From contig DATJUB010000084.1 of the NCBI GenBank assembly GCA_035502775.1, positions 19,789 through 83,788 on the forward strand: 64,000 nucleotides of DNA, given 5' to 3'. The position numbers and the translations under genes were made by a program. The notes below the pieces were generated by a model. The model ran no database searches. It saw only the letters and a list, made by a program, of their open reading frames with translations, and was not told the DNA's origin. The number at the start of each line of letters is the position of its first letter. The first letter of the stretch is position 1. This DNA is from 67-14 sp035502775 (lineage in GTDB: Bacteria; Actinomycetota; Thermoleophilia; Solirubrobacterales; 70-9). This document shows, piece by piece, positions 50,687 through 58,589 of the stretch.

Positions 50687-52315
50687 TCAGTCCTTCAGTC
50701 CGAGATTGAACGCGAAGGTCTTGTCGTCGGAGCCCGAGCCACTGACCATGTACTCGAACTTGTTGATGATCTCGACGGCCTTGTCACCGATCGGGTCACC
50801 CGCGGTGAAGCTCTCGACCACCGAGGCGATCGCGGCGGGGTTACCGAACATGTCGACGTTCTGACCGTCGAGCGACTCTTCGGCCGCCTTGTAGGCATCC
50901 GAGTCGGCGAGGGTCTCGCCACTTCCGGAGAGAGCCTGCTTGGTGGCCGGCATGCCGATTCCGATGGCGAGGCGATCACCCTGGATCGCGATCACTACCG
51001 GACGGCCCGGCAGCTCCGGCGTCTTGACACTGAAGCCGGTCATGTCACCGCGGAGCGGCTTGACCTTGGCGTCGTCGGCCAGCCCGATCAGCTGCGAGAA
51101 GGCGCCGAGCGCGTTCTCAAGAGGCTGGGGGTCGGAGGTCGTCGCCAGCAGGGCGCCGCCCAGCGTGTCGAGCGAGTCTCCGCTGACGAAGAAACCGACG
51201 GTCTCCAGGGACTCGGCGACGCTGACGATGTCCAGACCCTGGCTCGAGATCTCATCGATCTGCTTGTTGAGCTCACCGGGCTTCAATACGTCTCCGAGAC
51301 CTTCCTTGTCGATCGTGTCGATGACCTTGGTGATGTTCGCGCCGACGTCACCGGAACCGGTGGCGAAAAGCGAATTGGCCGGGAAGGACTCGATCACCGC
51401 GCTGGGATCGCCACTGACCAGTGCCGCATCGGCATTGGTGACTCCCACGACCGAGATCTCATCGGCAGAGGGAACCAGACTGATCACCGAGCCGGTGTCC
51501 TCCAGGTTGCCGCCCAGAGCCTTGTACAGGTTGACGAGTCCGAAGGCGTCATCGCCACCCTGGGCGGAAGTGATGAGCGGCTCATTCGGGGTATAGATGT
51601 CGACGATGCTGTCGTCGGCGGCCTTGCCGATCACATCGGAGAAGGTCGAGTTGCCTTCGAGCGAATCGCCCTTGGAGGCGTCGACCATGGCCTTGAAGAT
51701 GTCTTCGGATGAGGCCATGACGACGTTGTCGTCAACGATGCCGAGAACCGAGCCGTCGCTGTTGCTGATCCGGTACGAGAAACCTTCGTACTCCCCGCCG
51801 GAAGCCTCTCCGCCACCGGGAGTCTCCGCTTCGGCGGCCTTGTCGATGAACGCCTGGGAGGCGTCTACATCGGTGCTCTCGGCGATCATTCCGAAGATGT
51901 CGGAACTGGAATCGACCATGGCGGTCGCGGGGTCGCCGACGCTCACGTCGGTCGCCGCGGCCGAGGAGATGGTCTCTTCCGGCACGTACAGAGCGGCGTT
52001 GTCACCGAGCCAAGGCTTCACATCGGCCTCGTAGGTGAGCTCGGCGTCCTGCGCCTGGGCCAGGGCCTCGTCGATCGTGGCGCTCAGCGACTTGCCGGTG
52101 AGCTTGGTCGAGATCGAGTCGACGTCGTCGGCGACATCCTGGTCGGGACGCAGGGTTCCCTCGACGTAGACCGAAGCGTCGGCGGGCACGTACTTGGCCA
52201 GATTGGATGCGGCGTCATCCCCGCTGTCGCTGCCACCGCAGGCGGCGAGAGCGAAGGAGGTGAGGGTGACGGCGACAATGGACGGGACAGTGAAGCGATT
52301 CAAGTATTTGGGCAT
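50687..52315 (-). CDS. DUF3352-like surface lipoprotein
   Basis: A 542-residue acidic lipoprotein: signal peptide with lipobox LAAC (Cys near residue 25) followed by GGSDSGDD. The mature region has the DUF3352 pattern AKYVPADASVYVEGTLRPD near residue 40 and several repeated alpha/beta segments (VVMASSEDIFKAMVDA, VVIAIQGDRLAIGIG). The function is unknown. It interrupts the glmS-acpS order found in many actinobacteria and starts 65 bases after glmS. Confidence 0.8.
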   Translation of the reverse strand: MPKYLNRFTVPSIVAVTLTSFALAACGGSDSGDDAASNLAKYVPADASVYVEGTLRPDQDVADDVDSISTKLTGKSLSATIDEALAQAQDAELTYEADVKPWLGDNAALYVPEETISSAAATDVSVGDPATAMVDSSSDIFGMIAESTDVDASQAFIDKAAEAETPGGGEASGGEYEGFSYRISNSDGSVLGIVDDNVVMASSEDIFKAMVDASKGDSLEGNSTFSDVIGKAADDSIVDIYTPNEPLITSAQGGDDAFGLVNLYKALGGNLEDTGSVISLVPSADEISVVGVTNADAALVSGDPSAVIESFPANSLFATGSGDVGANITKVIDTIDKEGLGDVLKPGELNKQIDEISSQGLDIVSVAESLETVGFFVSGDSLDTLGGALLATTSDPQPLENALGAFSQLIGLADDAKVKPLRGDMTGFSVKTPELPGRPVVIAIQGDRLAIGIGMPATKQALSGSGETLADSDAYKAAEESLDGQNVDMFGNPAAIASVVESFTAGDPIGDKAVEIINKFEYMVSGSGSDDKTFAFNLGLKD

Positions 52316-52380
52316 AGACCGGCATCCTACCGCCTGCCCTTGCGAAAACCTTGCGCGTTCGGGAGCTTTTGAGTAGGTCG

Positions 52381-54246
52381 TTACTCGACTGTGACGGTCT
52401 TGGCGAGGTTCCGTGGCTGGTCGACGTTCAGACCGTTCAGACGGGCCACGTGGTAGGCCAGCAGCTGCAGCGGCAGGATCGCCAGCAGGGGCTGCAGCAC
52501 CCAGTCGGTGCGCGGGACCGTGATCGTCTCCTCGGCCACCGCTTCGACCTTGCCGGAACCCTCGGTCGCGACCGCGATCGTCTGGGCCCCACGGGCCCGG
52601 GTCTCCTCGATGTTCGAGAGCATCTTGTCGAGGATCGGACTGTCGGTGGCGACGCAGACGACCGGTGTCGATTCGTCCAGCAGCGCGATCGGGCCGTGCT
52701 TCATCTCGCCGGCCGCGTAGGCGTCGCTCGGAATGTAGGAGACCTCCTTCAGCTTCAGGGCGCCCTCGAGGCAGATCGGCAGGCCGATGTGGCGTCCCAG
52801 GAAGAGGAAGAACGTCTGCTGGTAGTGGCGTTTGGAGATCTCCAGAACCTGGTCCGAGACCTGATCGATGGTCGCCTCCATCGCGTCCGGAATGCGTTTC
52901 AGCTCGGCCACCAACTCGACCACCCGCTCCTGCGGCAGGGTTCCGCGAAGTTCGGCCAGCCGCAGCGCAAGCAGGTACATCGCCGCCACCTGGGCGACGA
53001 AGGTCTTGGTCGCGGCGACGCCGATCTCGAGCCCGGCCCGCGTGTAGAGCACCGCGTCCGAGTCGCGGGTCGCCTGGCTGCCCATGATGTTGGTCACCGC
53101 GAGCACGGTCGCCCCGGCCTCACGGGCCAGCCGCATCGCCGCGAGGGTGTCGGCGGTCTCACCGGACTGGGTGATGCCGATGACCAGATCGCCGGGGCCG
53201 ATCACCGGGTTGCTGTAGCGGAACTCGGAGGCAATGTCCATGCCCACCGGGACCCGCGCCCACTCGCCGATCGCGTACCGGCCGACCAGCCCGGCGTGGT
53301 AGGAGGTGCCGCAGGCGACGATGATGATGCGTTCGACGTTGGTCAGGAACTCGTCGCTGAGTCCGACGTCGGAGAGGTCCACCCCGTCGTCGTGGGGCAT
53401 CCGGTCGAGGATCGTCTCGGCGATCGCCTCGGGCTGCTCGTGGATCTCCTTCATCATGAAGGTGTCGTAGCCGGCCTTCTCGGCCTGCTCCTCGTCCCAC
53501 TCGACCGTCTCGGGCGCCCGCTCGACCGGCACGCCCTCGGCGGTGGTGATCGAAACGCCGGTCCGGTCGACCGTGACGATCTCACCGTTCTTGATCAGCA
53601 TGACCCGGCGGGTCTCGGCCATGAACGCGGGAATCGCCGAAGCGATGAAGTTCTCGCTGCCGTTCTCGCCGATGCCGATGATCAGCGGCACCTCCAGGCG
53701 CGCGCCGACCAGCACACCGGGAGTTTCGGCGTGCATCGCGACGAACGAGTAGTGGCCCCGCAGCTCGTGGTAGGCGGCCCGCACGGCCTCGGTCAGGTCA
53801 CCGTCGAAATGCTTGGCGATCAGGTGGGCGACGACTTCGGCGTCGGTCTCGGAGCTGAACACACGGCCCTCGGCCTCGAGTTCCGCCCGCAGGTCGGCAT
53901 GGTTCTCGACGATGCCGTTGAGCGCGATCTGAACCTCGCCGGTCTCGTCGGCATGGGGATGGGCGTTGGCTTCGGTGACCCGGCCGTGGGTCGCCCAGCG
54001 GGTGTGACCGATGCCGGTCCAGGCCCCGTCGGCCGTCGGAGAGTCGGAGAGTCCGGCCAGTTCGGTGGCGGCGAGCGCCTCCCTCAGGTTCGCCAGATTG
54101 CCGGTCGCACGGACCTTTTCGACTCCGCCGGGAACCAGCATCGCAACGCCGGCCGAGTCGTAGCCCCGATACTCGAGCTTCTCGAGTCCGGCAACAAGAA
54201 TTTCTTCGCAGGGTCTTTCACCCACGTATCCGATGATTCCGCACAT
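52381..54246 (-). CDS. glmS: Glucosamine-fructose-6-phosphate aminotransferase (isomerizing)
   Basis: A 621-residue enzyme making glucosamine-6-phosphate from fructose-6-phosphate and glutamine. Cys2 (MCGIIGYVG) is the glutaminase nucleophile, with GHTRWATHG; two SIS domains follow (CGTSYHAGLVGRYAIG, GITQSGETADTLAA and EGALKLKEVSYI), and the C-terminal LNGLNVDQPRNLAKTVTVE is canonical. It lies 47 bases after glmM, so the two first UDP-GlcNAc steps are co-transcribed. No glmS ribozyme was seen. Confidence 0.97.
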   Translation of the reverse strand: MCGIIGYVGERPCEEILVAGLEKLEYRGYDSAGVAMLVPGGVEKVRATGNLANLREALAATELAGLSDSPTADGAWTGIGHTRWATHGRVTEANAHPHADETGEVQIALNGIVENHADLRAELEAEGRVFSSETDAEVVAHLIAKHFDGDLTEAVRAAYHELRGHYSFVAMHAETPGVLVGARLEVPLIIGIGENGSENFIASAIPAFMAETRRVMLIKNGEIVTVDRTGVSITTAEGVPVERAPETVEWDEEQAEKAGYDTFMMKEIHEQPEAIAETILDRMPHDDGVDLSDVGLSDEFLTNVERIIIVACGTSYHAGLVGRYAIGEWARVPVGMDIASEFRYSNPVIGPGDLVIGITQSGETADTLAAMRLAREAGATVLAVTNIMGSQATRDSDAVLYTRAGLEIGVAATKTFVAQVAAMYLLALRLAELRGTLPQERVVELVAELKRIPDAMEATIDQVSDQVLEISKRHYQQTFFLFLGRHIGLPICLEGALKLKEVSYIPSDAYAAGEMKHGPIALLDESTPVVCVATDSPILDKMLSNIEETRARGAQTIAVATEGSGKVEAVAEETITVPRTDWVLQPLLAILPLQLLAYHVARLNGLNVDQPRNLAKTVTVE

Positions 54247-54293
54247 AAGGTCCGGTAAGGCTACGGGTTGGCGCCCGTCGGCGGTTCCTTGTT

Positions 54294-55613
54294 CTAGCCG
54301 AGTTCGGTCTTGACCAAGTCGACTAGATCGCTGCAGATTCGGTCCGCTTCGGCCTGGGTCGGCGCTTCGACCATGACCCGCACCAGCGGCTCGGTGCCGG
54401 AGGCCCGGACCAGGACCCGCCCGTGGCCTTCGAGTTCCTTGTTCGCGGCATCGACGGCGCTCCAGACGGGCGCCGCCCCGGCGATCGCCTCACGGTCGGC
54501 GACGGTCACGTTGACCAGGGTCTGCGGCAGCTTCTCCATCACCGAGGCCTCGGCCAGCGGCCGTCCCCCGAGCGCGTCGAGAACCATCAGCGCGGCCGCG
54601 ATGCCATCCCCGGTCGGTGCGTAGTCGGTCGAGATGATGTGGCCCGACTGCTCGCCGCCGAGAACCCACTGCCGGTTCTTCAGCGCCTCGAGCACGTAGC
54701 GGTCACCGACGCTGGTCACCTCGACCTCGACCCCGGCCGCCGCCATCGCGTTGTGAAACCCGTAGTTGGTCATCACGGTCACGGCCACACCGCCGCCCAG
54801 CGTGCCCTGACGGCCGCGATGGGCCGCGATCAGGCTGATCAGCTGGTCACCGTCGTGAATCTCGCCGTCGCCGTCCACGGCGAGCACGCGGTCGCCGTCA
54901 CCGTCGAAGGCGAAACCGATCGTCGCCGCCGATGCCGCGACCCGTTCCGACAGCTGACCGAGTGAGGTCGAGCCGCAATCCAGGTTGATGTTGCGCCCGT
55001 CGGGCCGGTCGGCCATCAGTTCCACTTCGGCGCCGAGCCGCGTGAAGATCTCACCCGCGACCCGATAGGTGGCGCCGTTGGCACAGTCGAGAACGACCTT
55101 GAGACCGTTCAGATCCAGCCGGAAAGCCTCATGGAGGGCGCGCAGGTAGTCCTGCTCGGCGGCCCGCAGTTCGGTGATCCTCCCGGGACGCTCGGCGGGC
55201 GGCTTCGGGTCGGCCATCAACGCCTCCACCCCGGCCTCGGTCTCGTCGTCGAGCTTGCCGCCGTCACCCCCGAAAAGCTTGATCCCGTTGTCCCAGTACG
55301 GGTTGTGGGAGGCGGAGACGACCGCCGCCATGTCGAAGCCGTACTTGCGGCAGAGCAGGGCGGCCGCCGGCGTGGGCAGGATGCCGCCCAGCATGACGTC
55401 CCCGCCGGCTTCGGTGATGCCCGCGGCCAGAGCGGCCTCCAGCATCGGTCCCGACTCGCGGGTGTCGCGGATGATCAGGACCTGGGGCCGGTCCTTGCCC
55501 AGCGCGGAGGTACCCGCCCGGCCGATGGCCAGGGCGAGTTCCGCATTCAGTTTTTCGCCGACGCGGCCGCGGACTCCGTCCGTGCCGAAAAGGGTGCGGG
55601 CTGAAGGAGCCAG
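54294..55613 (-). CDS. glmM: Phosphoglucosamine mutase, CTG start
   Basis: Interconverts glucosamine-6-phosphate and -1-phosphate. FGTDGVRG near the N-terminus, the phosphoserine loop VVSASHNPYWDNGIKLF, the metal loop FDGDGDRVL and C-terminal RASGTEPLVRVMVE are intact. Between the rpsI stop and FGTDGVRG there is no ATG, GTG or TTG in frame; the only sensible start is CTG 55613, giving 439 residues, the normal length. The alternative, a GTG at 55694 inside rpsI, would add 27 unlikely basic residues. Follows rpsI by four bases. Confidence 0.93.
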   Translation of the reverse strand: MAPSARTLFGTDGVRGRVGEKLNAELALAIGRAGTSALGKDRPQVLIIRDTRESGPMLEAALAAGITEAGGDVMLGGILPTPAAALLCRKYGFDMAAVVSASHNPYWDNGIKLFGGDGGKLDDETEAGVEALMADPKPPAERPGRITELRAAEQDYLRALHEAFRLDLNGLKVVLDCANGATYRVAGEIFTRLGAEVELMADRPDGRNINLDCGSTSLGQLSERVAASAATIGFAFDGDGDRVLAVDGDGEIHDGDQLISLIAAHRGRQGTLGGGVAVTVMTNYGFHNAMAAAGVEVEVTSVGDRYVLEALKNRQWVLGGEQSGHIISTDYAPTGDGIAAALMVLDALGGRPLAEASVMEKLPQTLVNVTVADREAIAGAAPVWSAVDAANKELEGHGRVLVRASGTEPLVRVMVEAPTQAEADRICSDLVDLVKTELG

Positions 55614-55617
55614 GGCC

Positions 55618-56412
55618 CTAGCGCTTGGAGAACTGCGGCTTCTTACGAGCCTTCTTGAAGCCCGCCTTGCGACGTTCCTTGGCCCGTGCGTCACGGGTCA
55701 GGAAACCTCGGCGCTTCAGTTCGCCACGCAGCTCGGGATCGACTTCGAGCAGTGCCCGGGCGATGCCGTGACGGACCGCTCCGGCCTGGCCGCTGATGCC
55801 GCCGCCGTGAACGCGGATGCGGATCTCAAGGTTCGACTCGTAGCCGGTGGCGACCAGCGGCGAGTTGACGATCGTGCGATGACGGGCACGGGGGAAGTAC
55901 TCCTCGATCTCGCGGTCGTTGACCGTGATCTTGCCCTCGCCGCCCAGAACGATCACGCGGGCGACCGAACGCTTGCGCTTGCCGGTGGCGATGTAGCGGG
56001 CATCCTTGGCGATCTCGGCGAGCTCGCGGGGAGCCGGAGCGGCTTCCTCGTCCTCACCGTCGGCCTCGGCGGCCTCGGCGGCGAGACGCTCTTCCTCTTC
56101 GGCTTCCAGACGGGCACGCTCTTCGATGCTGAGCTCGGCGATCGGCTCGACCGAGATCGGCTCGAGATCGGCACCGGGCGGAAGGTCTGACTTCGGTTCG
56201 GCGGAAGCTTCGGCGACGAACACTTCCTCCTCGACGACTTCACCGTCTTCGACGACGGCTTCCTCGACGATCACGGTCTCCTCGACCACTTCGCCACCTT
56301 CGGTGACGGTTTCGGTTTCGACCGCTTCGACTTCGACGGAGCCATCCTCGGCGACTTCCTCAGTCACATCGAGCTCGACGTCGACTTCGACTTCCTTCTC
56401 TTCTTCGCTCAC
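55618..56412 (-). CDS. rpsI: 30S ribosomal protein S9 with long acidic N-terminal extension
   Basis: The C-terminal about 128 residues are canonical S9: YIATGKRKRSVARVIV, INDREIEEYFPR-like segment, GGGISGQAGAVRHGIARAL and the basic end KKARKKPQFSKR. Ahead of it are about 135 extra residues dominated by Glu, Asp, Val and Ala with low-complexity repeats (VVEETVIVEEAVVEDGEVVEEE), so the protein is 264 rather than about 130-150 residues. The extension is in frame with a normal ATG overlapping rplM (ATGA). Confidence 0.95.
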   Translation of the reverse strand: MSEEEKEVEVDVELDVTEEVAEDGSVEVEAVETETVTEGGEVVEETVIVEEAVVEDGEVVEEEVFVAEASAEPKSDLPPGADLEPISVEPIAELSIEERARLEAEEEERLAAEAAEADGEDEEAAPAPRELAEIAKDARYIATGKRKRSVARVIVLGGEGKITVNDREIEEYFPRARHRTIVNSPLVATGYESNLEIRIRVHGGGISGQAGAVRHGIARALLEVDPELRGELKRRGFLTRDARAKERRKAGFKKARKKPQFSKR

Positions 56413-56843
56413 TTCGTGATCTCCATCGGCTTCGGCTGCTGGGCGTGGTTGTTGTGCTCCGGTCCGGCATAAACCTTCAGCTTCAGAAGCTGCGCCCGGC
56501 CAAGCTTGTTGCGCGGCATCATTCCCTTGACGGCCTTGCGGATGACTTCCTCCGGCTGCTTCTCCAGCATCTCGCCCAGGGTGCGTGACTTGATTCCGCC
56601 CGGGTAGCCGCTGTGGCGCCAGTAGATCTTGGAATTCATCTTGTCACCGGTCACCCGGATCTTCTCGGCATTGACAACGACGACGAAGTCACCGGTATCG
56701 ATGTGAGGGGTGTAGTCCGGCTTGCGCTTGCCGCGCAAGGTATCGGCGAGCTGGGTGGCGAGGCGCCCCAGGGTCTGACCCTCGGCGTCAACGACATACC
56801 AGTCTCTCTGGCGTTTTGTGGGAGTGGCTACGTAAGTCTTCAT
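56409..56843 (-). CDS. rplM: 50S ribosomal protein L13
   Basis: A 144-residue ribosomal protein. MKTYVATPTKRQRDWYVVDA, GRLATQLADTLRGKRKPDYTPH and GMMPRNKLGRAQLLKLKVY are diagnostic. ATG 56843 is the standard start; the longer open frame upstream is non-coding leader. It heads the leftward run to infA. Confidence 0.97.
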   Translation of the reverse strand: MKTYVATPTKRQRDWYVVDAEGQTLGRLATQLADTLRGKRKPDYTPHIDTGDFVVVVNAEKIRVTGDKMNSKIYWRHSGYPGGIKSRTLGEMLEKQPEEVIRKAVKGMMPRNKLGRAQLLKLKVYAGPEHNNHAQQPKPMEITK

Positions 56844-57013
56844 GGGTAAGTGTGCGCGGGCAGACAGGTGCTGCGAACGCGGCTTGCGCATGATAGGGAA
56901 TTTGGGGCCTCGAGGTCTGCTCCCAGGCCCGTGGCGCCCCACTCCCAGGTCCATGAGACGGAAATAGCGGGGAAAACCGGAGCGAGGTCACGCATGTCCT
57001 CCGGCCGGATCCC

Positions 57014-57035
57014 TATACTGCCCCGCATTCATACT
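57014..57035 (+). promoter_or_regulatory. Candidate -10 elements before the c-di-AMP riboswitch
   Basis: TATACT (57014-57019) and CATACT (57030-57035) lie just upstream of the riboswitch start; either would give a transcript beginning near its first stem. No clear -35 was identified. Confidence 0.4.
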
Positions 57036-57039
57036 GCCG

Positions 57040-57193
57040 AACTCCGTGTGTAGATCACATGGGGGCGGAGGAACCAAAGGGATCGGGGCAGAGGTTGCGA
57101 AAACCGAAGTCACCGGCCCAGGGGCGAATCGAAGGCATTTCCGCTTCGTAGCGCAACTCTTTCAGCGCGAGCCCGCCAGCTAACTCCGCAGGC
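57040..57193 (+). ncRNA. c-di-AMP riboswitch (ydaO-yuaA type)
   Basis: The 366-base gap between rplM and the M23 gene holds a ydaO-like leader. Conserved blocks are GGAGGAACC (57067-57075), the GGGATCGGGG segment and, at the 3' end, CCCGCCAGCTAAC before CCGCAGGC. High c-di-AMP normally turns such transcripts off, and in actinobacteria they precede cell-wall hydrolase genes, as here. The rest of the gap (56844-57039) holds the divergent promoters and nothing else recognised. Confidence 0.85.
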
Positions 57194-57209
57194 ATGACCG
57201 AAAGAGAAT

Positions 57210-58403
57210 TTGAGCAAGAGACGAGCCAAGTCTTCAGTTCTGACCGTATTCGCGGTTCTGACTGTTTTCGCTTTTCCCGCCGTATCGAACGCCATCACCA
57301 CCGGTGGCGGCGGATTCGCGCCACCCAAGGCCGCGGTCATCACCGATGTGATCTGCCTCTCCGGCTGCACCGAGATGAGGACCTCCTCCCCCGGCGGCAG
57401 CATCCAGATCACCGGCACCGACCTCGCCTCGACCGAGAACGTCAGCTTCCCCGGCAACGGCAAGCGGGTCACGGTCAAGCCCTCGTTCGTCTCGGCCACC
57501 CGGATCGAGGCCGAGGTGCCGACCGGCGCCAAGTCCGGCCGGATCCGGCTGATCTCGGTCGGCGGCACCCAGTCCGGGTTCTCGGCGGCGAAACTCACCA
57601 TCGGTCCCGCCCTCACCTTCAGCGGTTCCTCCAAGCTGACCATCACCGACGCCTCCACCACCCCGGTCAAGGCCTACCAGTACGGCAAGAAGAGGCCCAA
57701 GCTCTCCTACATCCTGACCGGCGGCAGCGCTTCCAACGACCTGCGGGTCGACATCACCAACTCGGCCGGCGAGATCGTCGCCAGCAAGATCCGCAAGGGC
57801 GTTCCGACCGGATCGACCCAATCGGTGAGCTGGGACGGAAAGGGCTCCAACGGCAAGCCGGCCCCGAACGGCTCCTACCGCTTCGTGGTCCGCTCGGTGG
57901 ACGGCACCGAGGCCACTCCGTCCAAGGGGCTGGCCAAGGTCCAGCGCAAGGCGAGTCGCGGCAAGGCGGCGGATCCGTTCGCCTTCAGCATGTACGGGTA
58001 CGTCTTCCCGATGCGCGGCGCCCACACCTACGGTGACAGCGTCGGCGCCGGCCGCGGCCATCAGGGACAGGACCTGCTCGGCAAGTGCGGCATCCCGCTC
58101 ATAGCGGCCCGTGGCGGGACCGTCCATTACAACGACTACCAGGCCAGCGGCGCCGGAAACTATCTGGTGATCAACGTCAAGGGATCGGGCAAGAGCCACG
58201 TGTACATGCACATGATCGAGCCCTCCCCGCTGAAGGTCGGCACCAAGGTCAAGACCGGCCAGCGGATCGGTACGGTCGGCACCACCGGCCGCAGCAGTGC
58301 CTGCCATCTCCACTTCGAGATCTGGTCCTCCCCGGGCTGGTATCAGGGCGGCAGCTTCCTCGATCCGACCCCATCCCTGAAGCGCTGGGACAAGTACAGC
58401 TGA
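57210..58403 (+). CDS. Secreted M23 family metallopeptidase
   Basis: A 397-residue exported cell-wall endopeptidase. The signal peptide (about 1-28, ending VSNA) is followed by an IPT/TIG-like domain (about 40-130), a FlgD-like Ig module (about 145-245, SWDGKGSNGKPAPNGSYRF) and an M23 domain (about 265-397). The zinc ligands are in GRGHQGQDLLG (His-x3-Asp) and HLHFEIW. It starts at TTG 57210, 17 bases after the riboswitch; an ATG at 57194 opens another frame and is rejected. It probably cuts peptidoglycan cross-bridges under c-di-AMP control. Confidence 0.9.
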   Translation: MSKRRAKSSVLTVFAVLTVFAFPAVSNAITTGGGGFAPPKAAVITDVICLSGCTEMRTSSPGGSIQITGTDLASTENVSFPGNGKRVTVKPSFVSATRIEAEVPTGAKSGRIRLISVGGTQSGFSAAKLTIGPALTFSGSSKLTITDASTTPVKAYQYGKKRPKLSYILTGGSASNDLRVDITNSAGEIVASKIRKGVPTGSTQSVSWDGKGSNGKPAPNGSYRFVVRSVDGTEATPSKGLAKVQRKASRGKAADPFAFSMYGYVFPMRGAHTYGDSVGAGRGHQGQDLLGKCGIPLIAARGGTVHYNDYQASGAGNYLVINVKGSGKSHVYMHMIEPSPLKVGTKVKTGQRIGTVGTTGRSSACHLHFEIWSSPGWYQGGSFLDPTPSLKRWDKYS

Positions 58404-58573
58404 TGTGCATGCAGTGCGTGGCCGGAGCCTCCGTGGTCGCGACCGCGTCGGCGACCGGCCTGCGCGCCTGGATCGGCGCCCGCCGGCCGGGCTGGCTCAC
58501 GCCGAAGCTGATGAAGGTGACGACCGCCTGTCTGCTGACCCTGGGCGTGCTCGCCGCGGGTCTTCAGCCCTGA
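58403..58573 (+). CDS. 56-residue membrane-associated protein of unknown function
   Basis: A short protein starting MCMQCVAGASVVATASATG, with a second hydrophobic helix near the C-terminus (VTTACLLTLGVLAAG). The start overlaps the M23 stop (TGATG), so translation is coupled. Similar MCMQC-type small proteins occur in actinobacteria with no known role; the Cys-x2-Cys pair could bind metal. Confidence 0.65.
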   Translation: MCMQCVAGASVVATASATGLRAWIGARRPGWLTPKLMKVTTACLLTLGVLAAGLQP

Positions 58574-58589
58574 ACGGAGCCTGACCCGC

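Noticed and set aside
52351..54258. 635-codon open frame on the plus strand
   Set aside because: Exactly antisense to glmS, with no recognisable motifs; a shadow frame.
54247..54293. glmS ribozyme before glmS
   Set aside because: Only 47 bases separate glmM and glmS, too short for the ribozyme, and no conserved core is visible.
57194..58036. ATG-started 280-codon frame right after the riboswitch
   Set aside because: It overlaps the M23 gene in another frame and encodes Arg/Gln-rich sequence, while the TTG frame has a signal peptide, domains and zinc ligands.
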